Shown here: in pieces, positions 26,821 through 36,003 of the stretch
Position numbering within the stretch: position 1 is the stretch's first letter
Layout: the number at the start of each line of letters is the position of its first letter
Source of the DNA: Chitinophagaceae bacterium DXS
Lineage (GTDB): Bacteria; Bacteroidota; Bacteroidia; Chitinophagales; Chitinophagaceae
DNA: 64,000 nucleotides
Reading direction: 5' to 3'
NCBI GenBank assembly: GCA_030345135.1
Contig: CP128386.1
Location: forward strand, 4,556,908 to 4,620,907
The notes under the pieces: model-generated
Seen by the model: the letters and a program-made list of their open reading frames with translations, nothing else
Told to the model about the DNA's origin: nothing
Database searches by the model: none
Made by a program: the position numbers and the translations under genes

Positions 26821-28806
26821 ATGAAACTAAGATTGATTCTGGTATTATGTTTTTTGCCTGCGATTGCGTTTACGCAGGGACGGAAAAGTAGTGAACTAAA
26901 TGGCCAATGGACGTTTGCTATGGATCCCCTGAAAGTAGGTGAACAGCGAAAATGGTTTGAGAATGTTTTTCCGTCAGATAAATTTGACAAGGTTAAGGTT
27001 CCCCACTGTTTTTCTGTTGATCCGCGTTATATGTTCTACACGGGTACTGCCTGGTATTTTAAAAGATTTGCCGCTGCACCTGTTGATAACGGCCATGTAT
27101 TTGTGAAGTTTGATGCCGTGTTTTATAAATCTAAAATATGGTTGAATGGAAACCTGATTGGCGAGCATGAAGGTGGATATACGCCATTTGAGTTTGATAT
27201 TACGCAATATTTAAAACCGGAAAATGTATTGTCCGTGCAGGTGAGCAATGCATGGGATACAACTACGATACCTGGCGCAAAAACTGCTATGAATTATTCG
27301 GGCGATAACCAGGCCCAGGTTTTTCCCTGGATTAATTATGGAGGTTTGACGAGAGCGGTGCATTTGATAACCCGTCCCGACGTGTATGTAAGTAATGCAA
27401 AAGTTGTTGCTGAGCCAGATCTGAAAAAAGGAGATGCTTCCGTTCGTATTACAGCATTGGTTAAGAATAGTGCTTCTACTGCGCAGAAGGTAACGGTGAA
27501 TGCCTTTGTGTTTAATAATGGTAAACAGAGCAGTATCAAATTTAAGCCTGCTACAGTTAGCGTGGAAGCAAGCGGAGCGAATAAGGTAGAAATAATTGCA
27601 CACATGCCAGCGAATGAGGTAAAACTATGGAACCAGGACGAACCTAATCTATATGCGGCCCATATTGTAGCCGGTGGCGATACCTTGAATGTGAATTTTG
27701 GCATCCGCAAATTTGAAGTGTCTGGCACTAAACTTTTATTAAATGGGGAACCAATAAAAATGGGTGGTTGTAACAGGCCTCTCGATTACCCTGGCTATGG
27801 TTCAATGGATCCGCAGGAAGTACTTGACAAAGATCTTGCCCTGATAAAAGGCGGCACCATGGAGCTTTCCCGTATCAATCATTATCCTGTATCTGAATAT
27901 TTGTTGGATTGGGCAGATAGAAGTGGCTTGCTGATAATTGAAGAAGCGGGCAACTGGCAAATGACGCCAAAACAAATGAGTGATACCATGATGCGTCGCA
28001 AGTTTCAATCGCAAATGCAGGAAATGGTTGAACGTGACTGGAACCACCCAAGTGTTGTGGCTTATAGTGTAGGTAATGAATTTCAATCCCAGGCAGAAGA
28101 AGGCAAGGCTTGGGTACGCGATATGAGCAGTTTTGTAAAATCACTTGATAATTCGCGTTTGATCACGTTTGCGAGTATGATTGTATTCCGCGACTGGATT
28201 AAGAAGCCTGAAGATGAAGCTTCCCAATATGTAGATTTTGTGAGTGCCAACATATACACTGATCATCTTAAACATGTACAACATATACATGAATTGTACC
28301 CAAACAAGCCGGTGTATATAAGTGAGTTTGGCCTTCGGGCAGACGAAGGTAAAACCGAGGAAGAGCGCGTGCAACATTTGAAAAAAGCGATGGCAGATTT
28401 CAGGCAATGTGATTATGTAGTGGGCGCATCAGTGTGGACTTTCAATGATTATTTCAGCCGCTTCCCCGGCACAGGTGCCAATGGATACAGGGCATGGGGC
28501 CTCGTGTCTCCGGAAAGGGAAAAACGAGGTATGTACATCGCATGGCAGGAAGAGTTTGCACCCGCTACACTTGAGCTGCTGAATAAGCAAAACGGCAAGG
28601 CTGTTATCAATGTAACTGCCAGGAAGGATTTTCCAAGCTATACGATCAAAGGATACCGCATCAGGTATAACGACAGGGAAATTGCTTTAAATACGTTGCA
28701 CCCGGGTGAGAGTCAGCAGATTGATGTCGACTTGCCTGCCGGCGAAGTTGAAGTGGAACTTGTGAAGCCTGGTGGCTTTGTGATACTTAAAAAACTATTG
28801 AAATAA
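26821..28806 (+). CDS. GH2 glycosidase (beta-glucuronidase/galactosidase type)
   Basis: A 661-residue secreted GH2 enzyme (signal peptide 1-19). The domains are the jelly-roll sugar-binding domain (about 25-190; YFKRF, IWLNGNLIGEHEGGYTPFEFD), an Ig-like domain (195-300) and the catalytic barrel (300-590) with acid/base Glu420 in SVGNEF and nucleophile Glu502 in YISEFGLR. The short form without the large C-terminal domains of LacZ is closest to the beta-glucuronidase/beta-galactosidase group. NNEF/SEFG surroundings do not decide the substrate. It begins 1 base after the SASA gene, so the two are probably translationally coupled, consistent with deacetylation being needed before cleavage. Confidence 0.9.
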   Translation: MKLRLILVLCFLPAIAFTQGRKSSELNGQWTFAMDPLKVGEQRKWFENVFPSDKFDKVKVPHCFSVDPRYMFYTGTAWYFKRFAAAPVDNGHVFVKFDAVFYKSKIWLNGNLIGEHEGGYTPFEFDITQYLKPENVLSVQVSNAWDTTTIPGAKTAMNYSGDNQAQVFPWINYGGLTRAVHLITRPDVYVSNAKVVAEPDLKKGDASVRITALVKNSASTAQKVTVNAFVFNNGKQSSIKFKPATVSVEASGANKVEIIAHMPANEVKLWNQDEPNLYAAHIVAGGDTLNVNFGIRKFEVSGTKLLLNGEPIKMGGCNRPLDYPGYGSMDPQEVLDKDLALIKGGTMELSRINHYPVSEYLLDWADRSGLLIIEEAGNWQMTPKQMSDTMMRRKFQSQMQEMVERDWNHPSVVAYSVGNEFQSQAEEGKAWVRDMSSFVKSLDNSRLITFASMIVFRDWIKKPEDEASQYVDFVSANIYTDHLKHVQHIHELYPNKPVYISEFGLRADEGKTEEERVQHLKKAMADFRQCDYVVGASVWTFNDYFSRFPGTGANGYRAWGLVSPEREKRGMYIAWQEEFAPATLELLNKQNGKAVINVTARKDFPSYTIKGYRIRYNDREIALNTLHPGESQQIDVDLPAGEVEVELVKPGGFVILKKLLK

Positions 28807-28821
28807 AGTTCTTATAAAACA

Positions 28822-30834
28822 ATGGTTTCATTCAAAACGATATCTTCCGGTTGTTGCTTTTTGCTTTGTCTTTTTACATTGACGATTTCTAATAATGTTA
28901 ATGCACAACCGGTACAATTGCCGCATTTCTTCAGCAGTAATATGGTATTGCAGCGGCAGAAGCCGATTGTGATCTGGGGCACAGCGCGTGCAAACTATGT
29001 GTTTCAAATAGCGTTTGCAGGAAAGAATAGTAAGGTTGTTACAGGTAAAGACGGAAAATGGCAGGCTGTATTCCCTGCAATGCCAGCCGGTGGTCCTTAT
29101 GATTTGGTCATTAACGCAGATTCTTCTTATACATTGCGTAACATAATGATCGGAGATGTTTGGCTGTGCTCAGGGCAAAGCAATATGGAATGGATCATGC
29201 TGAAAACATTCAATGCGCCATACGAATTGCAGCATGCCGGTTATCCTGCAATTCGCTTCATCACCGTTCCAAAAAATGTGAGCGCTGTTCCAAAAGATGA
29301 TATTGATAGGGCTGAGTGGAAAATATCAACTCCTGCAACTGCTTACGAGTGCTCGGCGGTGGCTTTCTTTTTTGCAAAGCGGCTTTATGAGAAGTATAAA
29401 GTGCCAATTGGTATTATTCACTCTTCCTGGGGAGGCACACCAATAGAGGCCTGGACAGGGTTTGATTCAATTGCCTCACAGCCCGGTTTTAAGGAAAAGG
29501 CTGCTGTTGTATCAAAGCAAAATGCTGAAGGTAAAACGGTACAAGCGCTGCAGGCGTTATACGCTGATAGCTTAAAACAATATCAATCGGCTTTGCAGAT
29601 GTTGGATAGAGGTTATGTTGAAAAATGGTACGGTGCAGGTTTAAATCCATCAAACTGGGGAAAGATCAGTCTGCCTGCTCTTTTTACAGACACACTAACA
29701 AGCTATAAAGGGAGCATTTGGTTACGGAGATCCTTTTATGTTCCTCCGATGCTCGCAGGAAAGGATCTGATACTTAATCTGGAAACATTGAATGAACGGG
29801 ATATAACATGGTTCAATGGCATTGTTGCCGGCTCAACTTCCTGGGCTCCGGGCAGAAGGACTTATCGCATACCAAAAGCTTTTGTTCATGAGGGAGAAAA
29901 CAATATAGCTATCCGTTTAGAGAATTTTGAAAAGATCAGCGGCTTCCAAAGTAAAAATGCTGCAGATCTCAGAATAGAACCCCTGGTTGCTTCAGATCGA
30001 TCAATTGTAATTCCGCTTGCCGGCGAGTGGAGGTATGCAACCGGTCTAAGTCTTGATAAATATCCACACCAGGTAACGGCCCCGCCTTTGTCTTATCAAT
30101 TAGCTGCATTGTATAATGCCATGATTGCTCCTTTTAAAGACCTTGGGCTGAAGGGCTTTACGTGGTACCAGGGAGAAGCGAATGCCGGACGTGCATTTCA
30201 ATACAGGAAATTATTGCCGTTGATGATCAATAATTGGAGGCAGCAATTCAACCAGGGAGATCTTCCTTTCCTGTATGTACAGTTGGCTGGCTTTGGAAAA
30301 CTGACCGGGGATCCTGTTGAAAGTGAATGGGCTGAATTGAGAGAAGCGCAGGAGAAGACTTTGTCGTTGGCTAATACGGGTATGGCCGTTACTGTGGATG
30401 CCGGTAATCCTTACGATGTTCATCCGACAGATAAACAAACTGTAGGCAAGCGCCTCGCTGCAGCCGCTGAAAAGATGGCATATGGTGACACTGCATTGCA
30501 GATCTCGCCGCTATATCAATCTTGCCGGATTCAGAATGATACAATCTACATAAAGGTGAATAACGTTAGAAATGGGTTGATTGCAAGAGGTGCGATGGCA
30601 AAAGGTTTTTCTATTGCTGGGAGTGATCATCGCTTTGTATGGGCTGATGCAGTTATTCGCAATAATGAAATAGTTGTGTGGAATAAGTCAGTATCAAATC
30701 CATTAGCTGTGCGGTATGCATGGACAGGAAGCCCTGTAGAAAGCAATGGTGCAAATATTTACAATAAAGAGGGTTTTCCGCTGTCTCCTTTCAGAACAGA
30801 TGACTGGAAAGGTATTACGGAAGACAGAAAATAA
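28822..30834 (+). CDS. Large sialate-O-acetylesterase-like protein
   Basis: A 670-residue secreted protein (signal peptide about 1-28). N-terminal beta domain with FFSSNMVLQRQKPIVIWGTA, then the SGNH esterase fold with GDVWLCSGQSNMEW (nucleophile Ser120), IHSSWGGTPIEAWTG, and GFTWYQGEANAG. An inserted galactose-binding-like domain (about 270-400; WLRRSFYVPP) splits it, and VHPTDKQTVGKRLA carries the catalytic His. This architecture is standard for large SASA enzymes that remove acetyl groups from sialic acid, xylan or pectin-derived sugars. It is the second esterase of the locus, 15 bases after GH2, so the substrate is likely to be acetylated at more than one position or sugar. Confidence 0.9.
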   Translation: MVSFKTISSGCCFLLCLFTLTISNNVNAQPVQLPHFFSSNMVLQRQKPIVIWGTARANYVFQIAFAGKNSKVVTGKDGKWQAVFPAMPAGGPYDLVINADSSYTLRNIMIGDVWLCSGQSNMEWIMLKTFNAPYELQHAGYPAIRFITVPKNVSAVPKDDIDRAEWKISTPATAYECSAVAFFFAKRLYEKYKVPIGIIHSSWGGTPIEAWTGFDSIASQPGFKEKAAVVSKQNAEGKTVQALQALYADSLKQYQSALQMLDRGYVEKWYGAGLNPSNWGKISLPALFTDTLTSYKGSIWLRRSFYVPPMLAGKDLILNLETLNERDITWFNGIVAGSTSWAPGRRTYRIPKAFVHEGENNIAIRLENFEKISGFQSKNAADLRIEPLVASDRSIVIPLAGEWRYATGLSLDKYPHQVTAPPLSYQLAALYNAMIAPFKDLGLKGFTWYQGEANAGRAFQYRKLLPLMINNWRQQFNQGDLPFLYVQLAGFGKLTGDPVESEWAELREAQEKTLSLANTGMAVTVDAGNPYDVHPTDKQTVGKRLAAAAEKMAYGDTALQISPLYQSCRIQNDTIYIKVNNVRNGLIARGAMAKGFSIAGSDHRFVWADAVIRNNEIVVWNKSVSNPLAVRYAWTGSPVESNGANIYNKEGFPLSPFRTDDWKGITEDRK

Positions 30835-30878
30835 GATCTGTAAACGAATCGGTTTTATAATACGTCAAAACATCAAGA

Positions 30879-33164
30879 ATGATACAATCAGAAAGCAGGG
30901 ATAGCCGCTCTTTTCCCGTCGTAAAAATACATGCGGACCTGGTTATAACGGGAGGAGGCTTGTCGGGCGTTTGTTGCGCTATCACTGCTGCCAGGCAGGG
31001 GTTGAAAGTTGTACTGGCGCAGGATAGAAGTGTGTTGGGTGGCAATTCAAGCAGTGAGGTGAGGCTTTGGGTACTGGGTGCAACTTCTCATATGGGCAAT
31101 AATAATCGCTGGGCACGAGAAGGCGGTGTGATTGACGAAATATTGGTAGAGAATATGTACTGCAATCCCGAAGGTAATCCCATAATTATGGATATGATCT
31201 TGCTCGATAAAGTGGTGAGCGAACCCAATATTGAATTACTGTTGAATACATCCGTTTATGATGTGGTGAAGAAAGATGCTGATACCATTGAATTTGTAAA
31301 AGCTTATTGCAGCCAGAGCCAGACTTCTTTTGAGTTACATGCGCCACTGTTTTGTGATGCTTCTGGTGATGGTGTTGTAGGATTCTTGTCCGGCGCAGCA
31401 TTCAGGATGGGAGCGGAGAGCAAAAATGAATTTGGAGAGCAGTTTGCACCAACGGAGGAGTATGGAGAATTGCTGGGTCACTCTTTGTATTTCTATTCAA
31501 AGGATACAGGTGTGCCGGTTAAGTTTGTGCCTCCGTCATTTGCATTGAACGATATCACAAAGATCCCCCGCTTCAAAAGTTTTAATTCGCAGGAGTTCGG
31601 TTGTAAACTTTGGTGGATTGAATATGGCGGCAGACTGGATACAGTACATGATACGGAAAAGATAAAATGGGAGCTCTGGAAGATTGTTTATGGTGTTTGG
31701 AATTATATTAAAAACTCCGGCAATTTTCCCGAAGCTGAAACCCTTACGCTGGAATGGGTGGGCATGATTCCCGGGAAAAGAGAAAGCCGGCGGTTTATAG
31801 GCGACTATCTTCTACGTCAGCAGGATATTGTTGAGCAACGGACCCACCCTGACGCAGTTGCTTTTGGTGGCTGGAGCATCGACCTCCACCCTTCTGACGG
31901 GGTTTATTCCAGTGCTCCCGGATGCAATCAGTGGCACAGCAAAGGCATTTACCAGATCCCTTATCGCAGCCTGTATTCAAAAAATATCAAAAACCTTTTT
32001 CTTGCAGGTCGCATCATTAGTGTGTCGCATGTTGCATTTGGTTCTTCACGCGTTATGGCCACCAGCGCTTACGTAGCACAGGCGTCAGCAATGGCTGCAG
32101 TGTTGTGCAAAAAATACAATTGCAAGCCTGCTGATTTACTTCCAAAAGAGAAAATGATTGAATTACAGCGCTCACTCGCCCGCATTGGCCAGTTCATTCC
32201 GGGTGCTGATGTGATTGATGAAAAGGATCTTGTTCAGCAGGCTACAATCATAGCTAGCAGCGAGCTGCAATTAAAAGAGCTGGAAGAAGATATTGAAAGA
32301 GTTTCGTTAGATCTTTCAGTAGCGCAAATGATTCCTGTTGAAAAAGGACAAATTCCTGAAGTATATTTTCATGCCTATGCTGCGGAGCAGGCAATATTGC
32401 ACGCTGAGATCAGGGCTTCATCACGTATTAATAGTTTTACACCCGATACTTGCCTGGCAAAATTTGAATTGCCGGTTCAGCCTGGTAAAAATTGCCTGCG
32501 GCTTAAAACGGATATTGAAGTGAGTGCGTCACAATATGTTTTTGTTACTATACATAAATGTCCCTCCGTTAGCGTGTCAAGGTCTGAAAAACGCATTACA
32601 GGCATATTGAGTGTATTTAATACGGTTAATCCCGCTGTCTCCAACTATGGCAAACAGGAAGCTCCGGATGAGATTGGTATGGATAGCTTTGAATTCTGGT
32701 GTCCGCAGCGCAGACCTGCCGGTCATAACCTGGCACTGAAATTTGAGCATCCATTGAATGTGTTTAAAGCCGGGAATATTCGCAATGGTATTGCGCGCCC
32801 GGTGAGTGCGCCAAATGCATGGGTGGCTGACTTTTCGGATAAATCACCCACATTAACCATTACGTGGGAAAGCCCAAAACACTTAAAAAAGATACTCTTA
32901 AGTTTCGATTCGGATTTTGATCATCCGATGGAATCGGTGTTAATGTCTCATCCGGAAAATGTAATGCCTTTCTGTGTGCGTAATTATGCCATTTATGATG
33001 ACAGGGATAATTTGTTGTTTGAAAAAAAAGGCAACTATCAAACGAGAAATGAAATTGTGCTTGATGAAGCGATAACAACAAACAAGTTAGTCATTCGTGT
33101 TGAACATCCGTCAGAGTATTCACCTGCGGCTGTGTTTGAGGTGAGGTGCTATGAGGAGCTGTGA
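30879..33164 (+). CDS. FAD-dependent oxidoreductase (FAD_oxidored type)
   Basis: A 761-residue protein without a signal peptide, so it is probably cytoplasmic. The FAD-binding site is clear: ADLVITGGGLSGVCCAITAA at 19-38, then VVLAQDRSVLGGNSSSEV, and the later RRFIGDYLLRQQDI and NLFLAGRIISVSHVAFGSSR. Residues from about 470 form an added C-terminal region with beta-sandwich character (VFVTIHKCPSVS, LTITWESPKHLKKILLSFD) that may bind a sugar. Enzymes of this group in glycan loci are poorly studied; oxidation of a monosaccharide or of a modified sugar is the plausible role. It lies between two hydrolase genes, 44 bases after the esterase. The fold call is strong, the reaction unknown. Confidence 0.85.
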   Translation: MIQSESRDSRSFPVVKIHADLVITGGGLSGVCCAITAARQGLKVVLAQDRSVLGGNSSSEVRLWVLGATSHMGNNNRWAREGGVIDEILVENMYCNPEGNPIIMDMILLDKVVSEPNIELLLNTSVYDVVKKDADTIEFVKAYCSQSQTSFELHAPLFCDASGDGVVGFLSGAAFRMGAESKNEFGEQFAPTEEYGELLGHSLYFYSKDTGVPVKFVPPSFALNDITKIPRFKSFNSQEFGCKLWWIEYGGRLDTVHDTEKIKWELWKIVYGVWNYIKNSGNFPEAETLTLEWVGMIPGKRESRRFIGDYLLRQQDIVEQRTHPDAVAFGGWSIDLHPSDGVYSSAPGCNQWHSKGIYQIPYRSLYSKNIKNLFLAGRIISVSHVAFGSSRVMATSAYVAQASAMAAVLCKKYNCKPADLLPKEKMIELQRSLARIGQFIPGADVIDEKDLVQQATIIASSELQLKELEEDIERVSLDLSVAQMIPVEKGQIPEVYFHAYAAEQAILHAEIRASSRINSFTPDTCLAKFELPVQPGKNCLRLKTDIEVSASQYVFVTIHKCPSVSVSRSEKRITGILSVFNTVNPAVSNYGKQEAPDEIGMDSFEFWCPQRRPAGHNLALKFEHPLNVFKAGNIRNGIARPVSAPNAWVADFSDKSPTLTITWESPKHLKKILLSFDSDFDHPMESVLMSHPENVMPFCVRNYAIYDDRDNLLFEKKGNYQTRNEIVLDEAITTNKLVIRVEHPSEYSPAAVFEVRCYEEL

Positions 33165-33339
33165 GCTGTCAGCTATCAGCTATCAGCTATCAGGTGTCAC
33201 GTATCAGTTTTGATGCATGAGGTATGAGAAGGCATGAGGGGTAAGTGTTCGGTCAATCTGAACAACAAATATATCTATTGTAGTACTGTTTAAAATTGAG
33301 TCTTTAGTTTTAGGCTTTAAGCTTTACGCTTTGAGCTTT
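33158..33339. repeat. Two short heptamer arrays in the FAD/six-hairpin spacer
   Basis: CAGCTAT 7-mers are repeated about four times at 33165-33195, starting right at the stop codon of the oxidoreductase. A second run of GGCTTTA/AGCTTTA type 7-mers lies at 33308-33339, ending just before the next gene. The 189-base gap is longer than elsewhere in the locus, so the next gene may have its own promoter. Confidence 0.7.
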
Positions 33340-33353
33340 CAAAAAATGTGCGT

Positions 33354-35930
33354 ATGAAAAAAGTTTTGTTATTAATAGTATTGCTGGGTTACACCGTAGG
33401 CTTGTTCGCGAAAGAAGATGTTATAGAACTTGTAAACAAAAGCATTCGGATTTCATGGGTGAAAAAAAGTGAAGGATGGCGGATTAAAAGTTTTGAATAC
33501 AATGTCGGAGGACAGTGGCAATCCGTTGGTCGTCCGTCAGGCGAATACAGTTTGCTGTATGCAGCTCAGAAACCGGCTCAACAACCTGACACTATTTTCA
33601 AAACCATTACTGGTAATCCATGGCCGGATACGTTATATAAATACCAAATCAATAATTGGAAACAGGCTACTTCTCCTGTGTCTCTCAATACTGCTGGAGA
33701 TGCTTATCATTATTTTCCTTCCGCAGCAACTAAGCAAGGGAATATTGTTCAGTTCACACAAGAGACACCACTGGGAATTATCAAGACAGAGTGGAAGCTC
33801 GATGATGAGCATAACGGAGATGTATTGGTGAAGCAGGAAATGACCTGTAAGAAAGATGGTTATTTTTCGCTGGCAAGCCCATCGCTTGTTACTGTAGATG
33901 AACAAGATATTTCCTGGGCAACCGTTCCTGGGTATTTTCAGGGAAATGAAGTACAGAAGAATGTGATACTGGGTTATGGGTACGGGCAGGGTATTCCGGC
34001 TTTGCCTGTTGTGTATCGTGAACGTTGTGCCAGTTCCTTTTGCCCTATCATAACTACCAGAGAACAAGTTTCTTTTGCTGTTATTCCCAATCCTGGTCTA
34101 GGGCGTGATCCATGGGCGTATGATAAAAGTACACATGAAGATTGGTTCCTGGGAATCTCTCATAAAAACCGGCGTTCGCAATTTTCCCCAACGATGTATT
34201 ACCCTGTTTTAGGTGAGCCTTCGTCCCTGCAAAAGCAAGGAAATAAAATACAATACGGTTTTCGTTACAGTATTCAGAATGGGGGATGGTACAAGCTTTT
34301 AACACACGCGGTCAATGATGTGTATGGCTTTAATAAAACGCTTGCACTCCGGAAAAATAAGCAGGCGCTGGTAAACAGGATTGAAAAAATGCACGATTAT
34401 CTCGTTGATAGAAAAACATCTTTATGGAGCGTTGAGGATTATAAAGGCTTAAAGATAGGAGGGCAGGCTTATTTCGGAGGCGTGGTAGGTTCTAATCGTG
34501 ATGCCATGAAAAATTCGGATTATGGTGCGATGTGGATGCTGGCAAACCTGAGTGGCGACCAGTTCCTCAAAGACAGTGTGCTGCCTTTTGCTTTGAACTT
34601 TAAACTGGCACAGCAACAAACGGATGATGGCTTCTTTAAAGGTGCCGCAATAGGGCAATACTATCTTGCAAAAAGAAAAACCTTTACAGAGGAGTGGGGT
34701 GAGTTCGTGGAGCCCGTTAGCCTGACATACTACATAATGCTCGATATTGGTAATATCCTTCTGTTTGATCCCAATAACGCTGCATTAAAAGAACGCCTGG
34801 CGCTTGGTGCAGATCTGTTAATGAAATGGCAGAAGCCCGGTGGCGATTGGGAAGTTGCTTATGATAAGCATACGCAACAACCTTTGTTCACAGATATAAA
34901 AGACCTCCGGCCAACATTTTATGGGTTGATGGTTGCTTACCGCATTCTGAAGGATGAAAAATATTTATCAGCTGCTAAAAAAGGTGCAGACTGGTTTATT
35001 AAGAATGCGGTGGAAAAAGGAAATTTTATTGGTGTTTGTGGTGATGCGCGTTATGCGCCGGACTTCGCGACAGGGCAATCCGCACAGGCATTGCTGGACT
35101 TATATGATCTCACCAATGACAAAAAATACCAGGATGCTGCTATCCAAACTGCAAGAATGTATCTGACTTCAATTTATGCGCAACCTGTTGCCAGCAGCAA
35201 AATAAAGCAGGTGAATGGTGTTGAACGGGAGGACTGGCAAATTTCGCAATCAGGATTAAGTTTTGAACATGGCGGCATCTTAGGTTCAGCCAATCACGCC
35301 GGGCCGATTATGCTTTGTAGCCACGCAGGTATGTTTGTCCGTATGTTTCAACTCACGGGAGAATTGTTGTTTATAGAAACTGCACGTGCGGCCGCTATAG
35401 GAAGAGATGCCTTTGTTGACAGCAAAACCAGCGTAGCTTCCTATTATTGGAACACGATGAATAAAGGCGCAGGTCCCTACCCGCATCATGCCTGGTGGCA
35501 AATTGGCTGGATCACCGATTACCTGATGGCAGAGGTGCAAATGCGTTCTAATAACCAGGTTGTTTTTCCAAGAGGTTTTGTAACGCCTAAAGTGGGTCCG
35601 CATGAATCTTATGGGTTTGCCCCGGGCAAAATATTTGGTGAGTCAGCCAATTTAATCATCCGCGAGGGATTGGTAACATGCGACAATCCGAATGTTGAAT
35701 ATATCCTGGCTCAAAGCGTTGATAAAAAGAAATTGTTCATCATCTTACTTAATGACATAAATGAACCGGCCAGTGCAAACCTTAAGATCAACATTCAACA
35801 AGCCGGCACCGTTAGTCAAACCCGAAAAAATACAATAACAGAACTTTCGACGGGAAAAAGCGGGGGGTTAACAGATTCGTTTAAAACGGAAATAAAAGGT
35901 TACGGGCTGCGGGTTTATGTAATTGAATAA
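33354..35930 (+). CDS. Secreted six-hairpin (alpha/alpha toroid) protein, putative glycan lyase/hydrolase
   Basis: An 858-residue exported protein from the ATG at 33354 (signal MKKVLLLIVLLGYTVGLFA; a GTG two codons upstream is less likely). Residues about 20-330 form a beta-rich N-terminal region. From about 340 to 720 repeated helix pairs are visible (YGAMWMLANLSGDQFLKDSV, PTFYGLMVAYRILKDEKYLSAAKKGADWFI, QSAQALLDLYDLTNDKKYQDAA, MFVRMFQLTGELLFIETA), as in six-hairpin glycosidases and polysaccharide lyases. A C-terminal beta domain ends it. I do not recognise the family number. HAWWQIGWITDYLMAE and EHGGILGSANHAGP are candidate active-site regions. Its place after GH2 and two esterases suggests a glycan-cleaving role. 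Confidence 0.72.
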   Translation: MKKVLLLIVLLGYTVGLFAKEDVIELVNKSIRISWVKKSEGWRIKSFEYNVGGQWQSVGRPSGEYSLLYAAQKPAQQPDTIFKTITGNPWPDTLYKYQINNWKQATSPVSLNTAGDAYHYFPSAATKQGNIVQFTQETPLGIIKTEWKLDDEHNGDVLVKQEMTCKKDGYFSLASPSLVTVDEQDISWATVPGYFQGNEVQKNVILGYGYGQGIPALPVVYRERCASSFCPIITTREQVSFAVIPNPGLGRDPWAYDKSTHEDWFLGISHKNRRSQFSPTMYYPVLGEPSSLQKQGNKIQYGFRYSIQNGGWYKLLTHAVNDVYGFNKTLALRKNKQALVNRIEKMHDYLVDRKTSLWSVEDYKGLKIGGQAYFGGVVGSNRDAMKNSDYGAMWMLANLSGDQFLKDSVLPFALNFKLAQQQTDDGFFKGAAIGQYYLAKRKTFTEEWGEFVEPVSLTYYIMLDIGNILLFDPNNAALKERLALGADLLMKWQKPGGDWEVAYDKHTQQPLFTDIKDLRPTFYGLMVAYRILKDEKYLSAAKKGADWFIKNAVEKGNFIGVCGDARYAPDFATGQSAQALLDLYDLTNDKKYQDAAIQTARMYLTSIYAQPVASSKIKQVNGVEREDWQISQSGLSFEHGGILGSANHAGPIMLCSHAGMFVRMFQLTGELLFIETARAAAIGRDAFVDSKTSVASYYWNTMNKGAGPYPHHAWWQIGWITDYLMAEVQMRSNNQVVFPRGFVTPKVGPHESYGFAPGKIFGESANLIIREGLVTCDNPNVEYILAQSVDKKKLFIILLNDINEPASANLKINIQQAGTVSQTRKNTITELSTGKSGGLTDSFKTEIKGYGLRVYVIE

Positions 35931-36003
35931 AATTAACCTGTTACAGTAATCGCCTTTCAGAAAAACAGAATAATTATCTTTCGAGTAAAACTAAAACAGC
36001 TAT

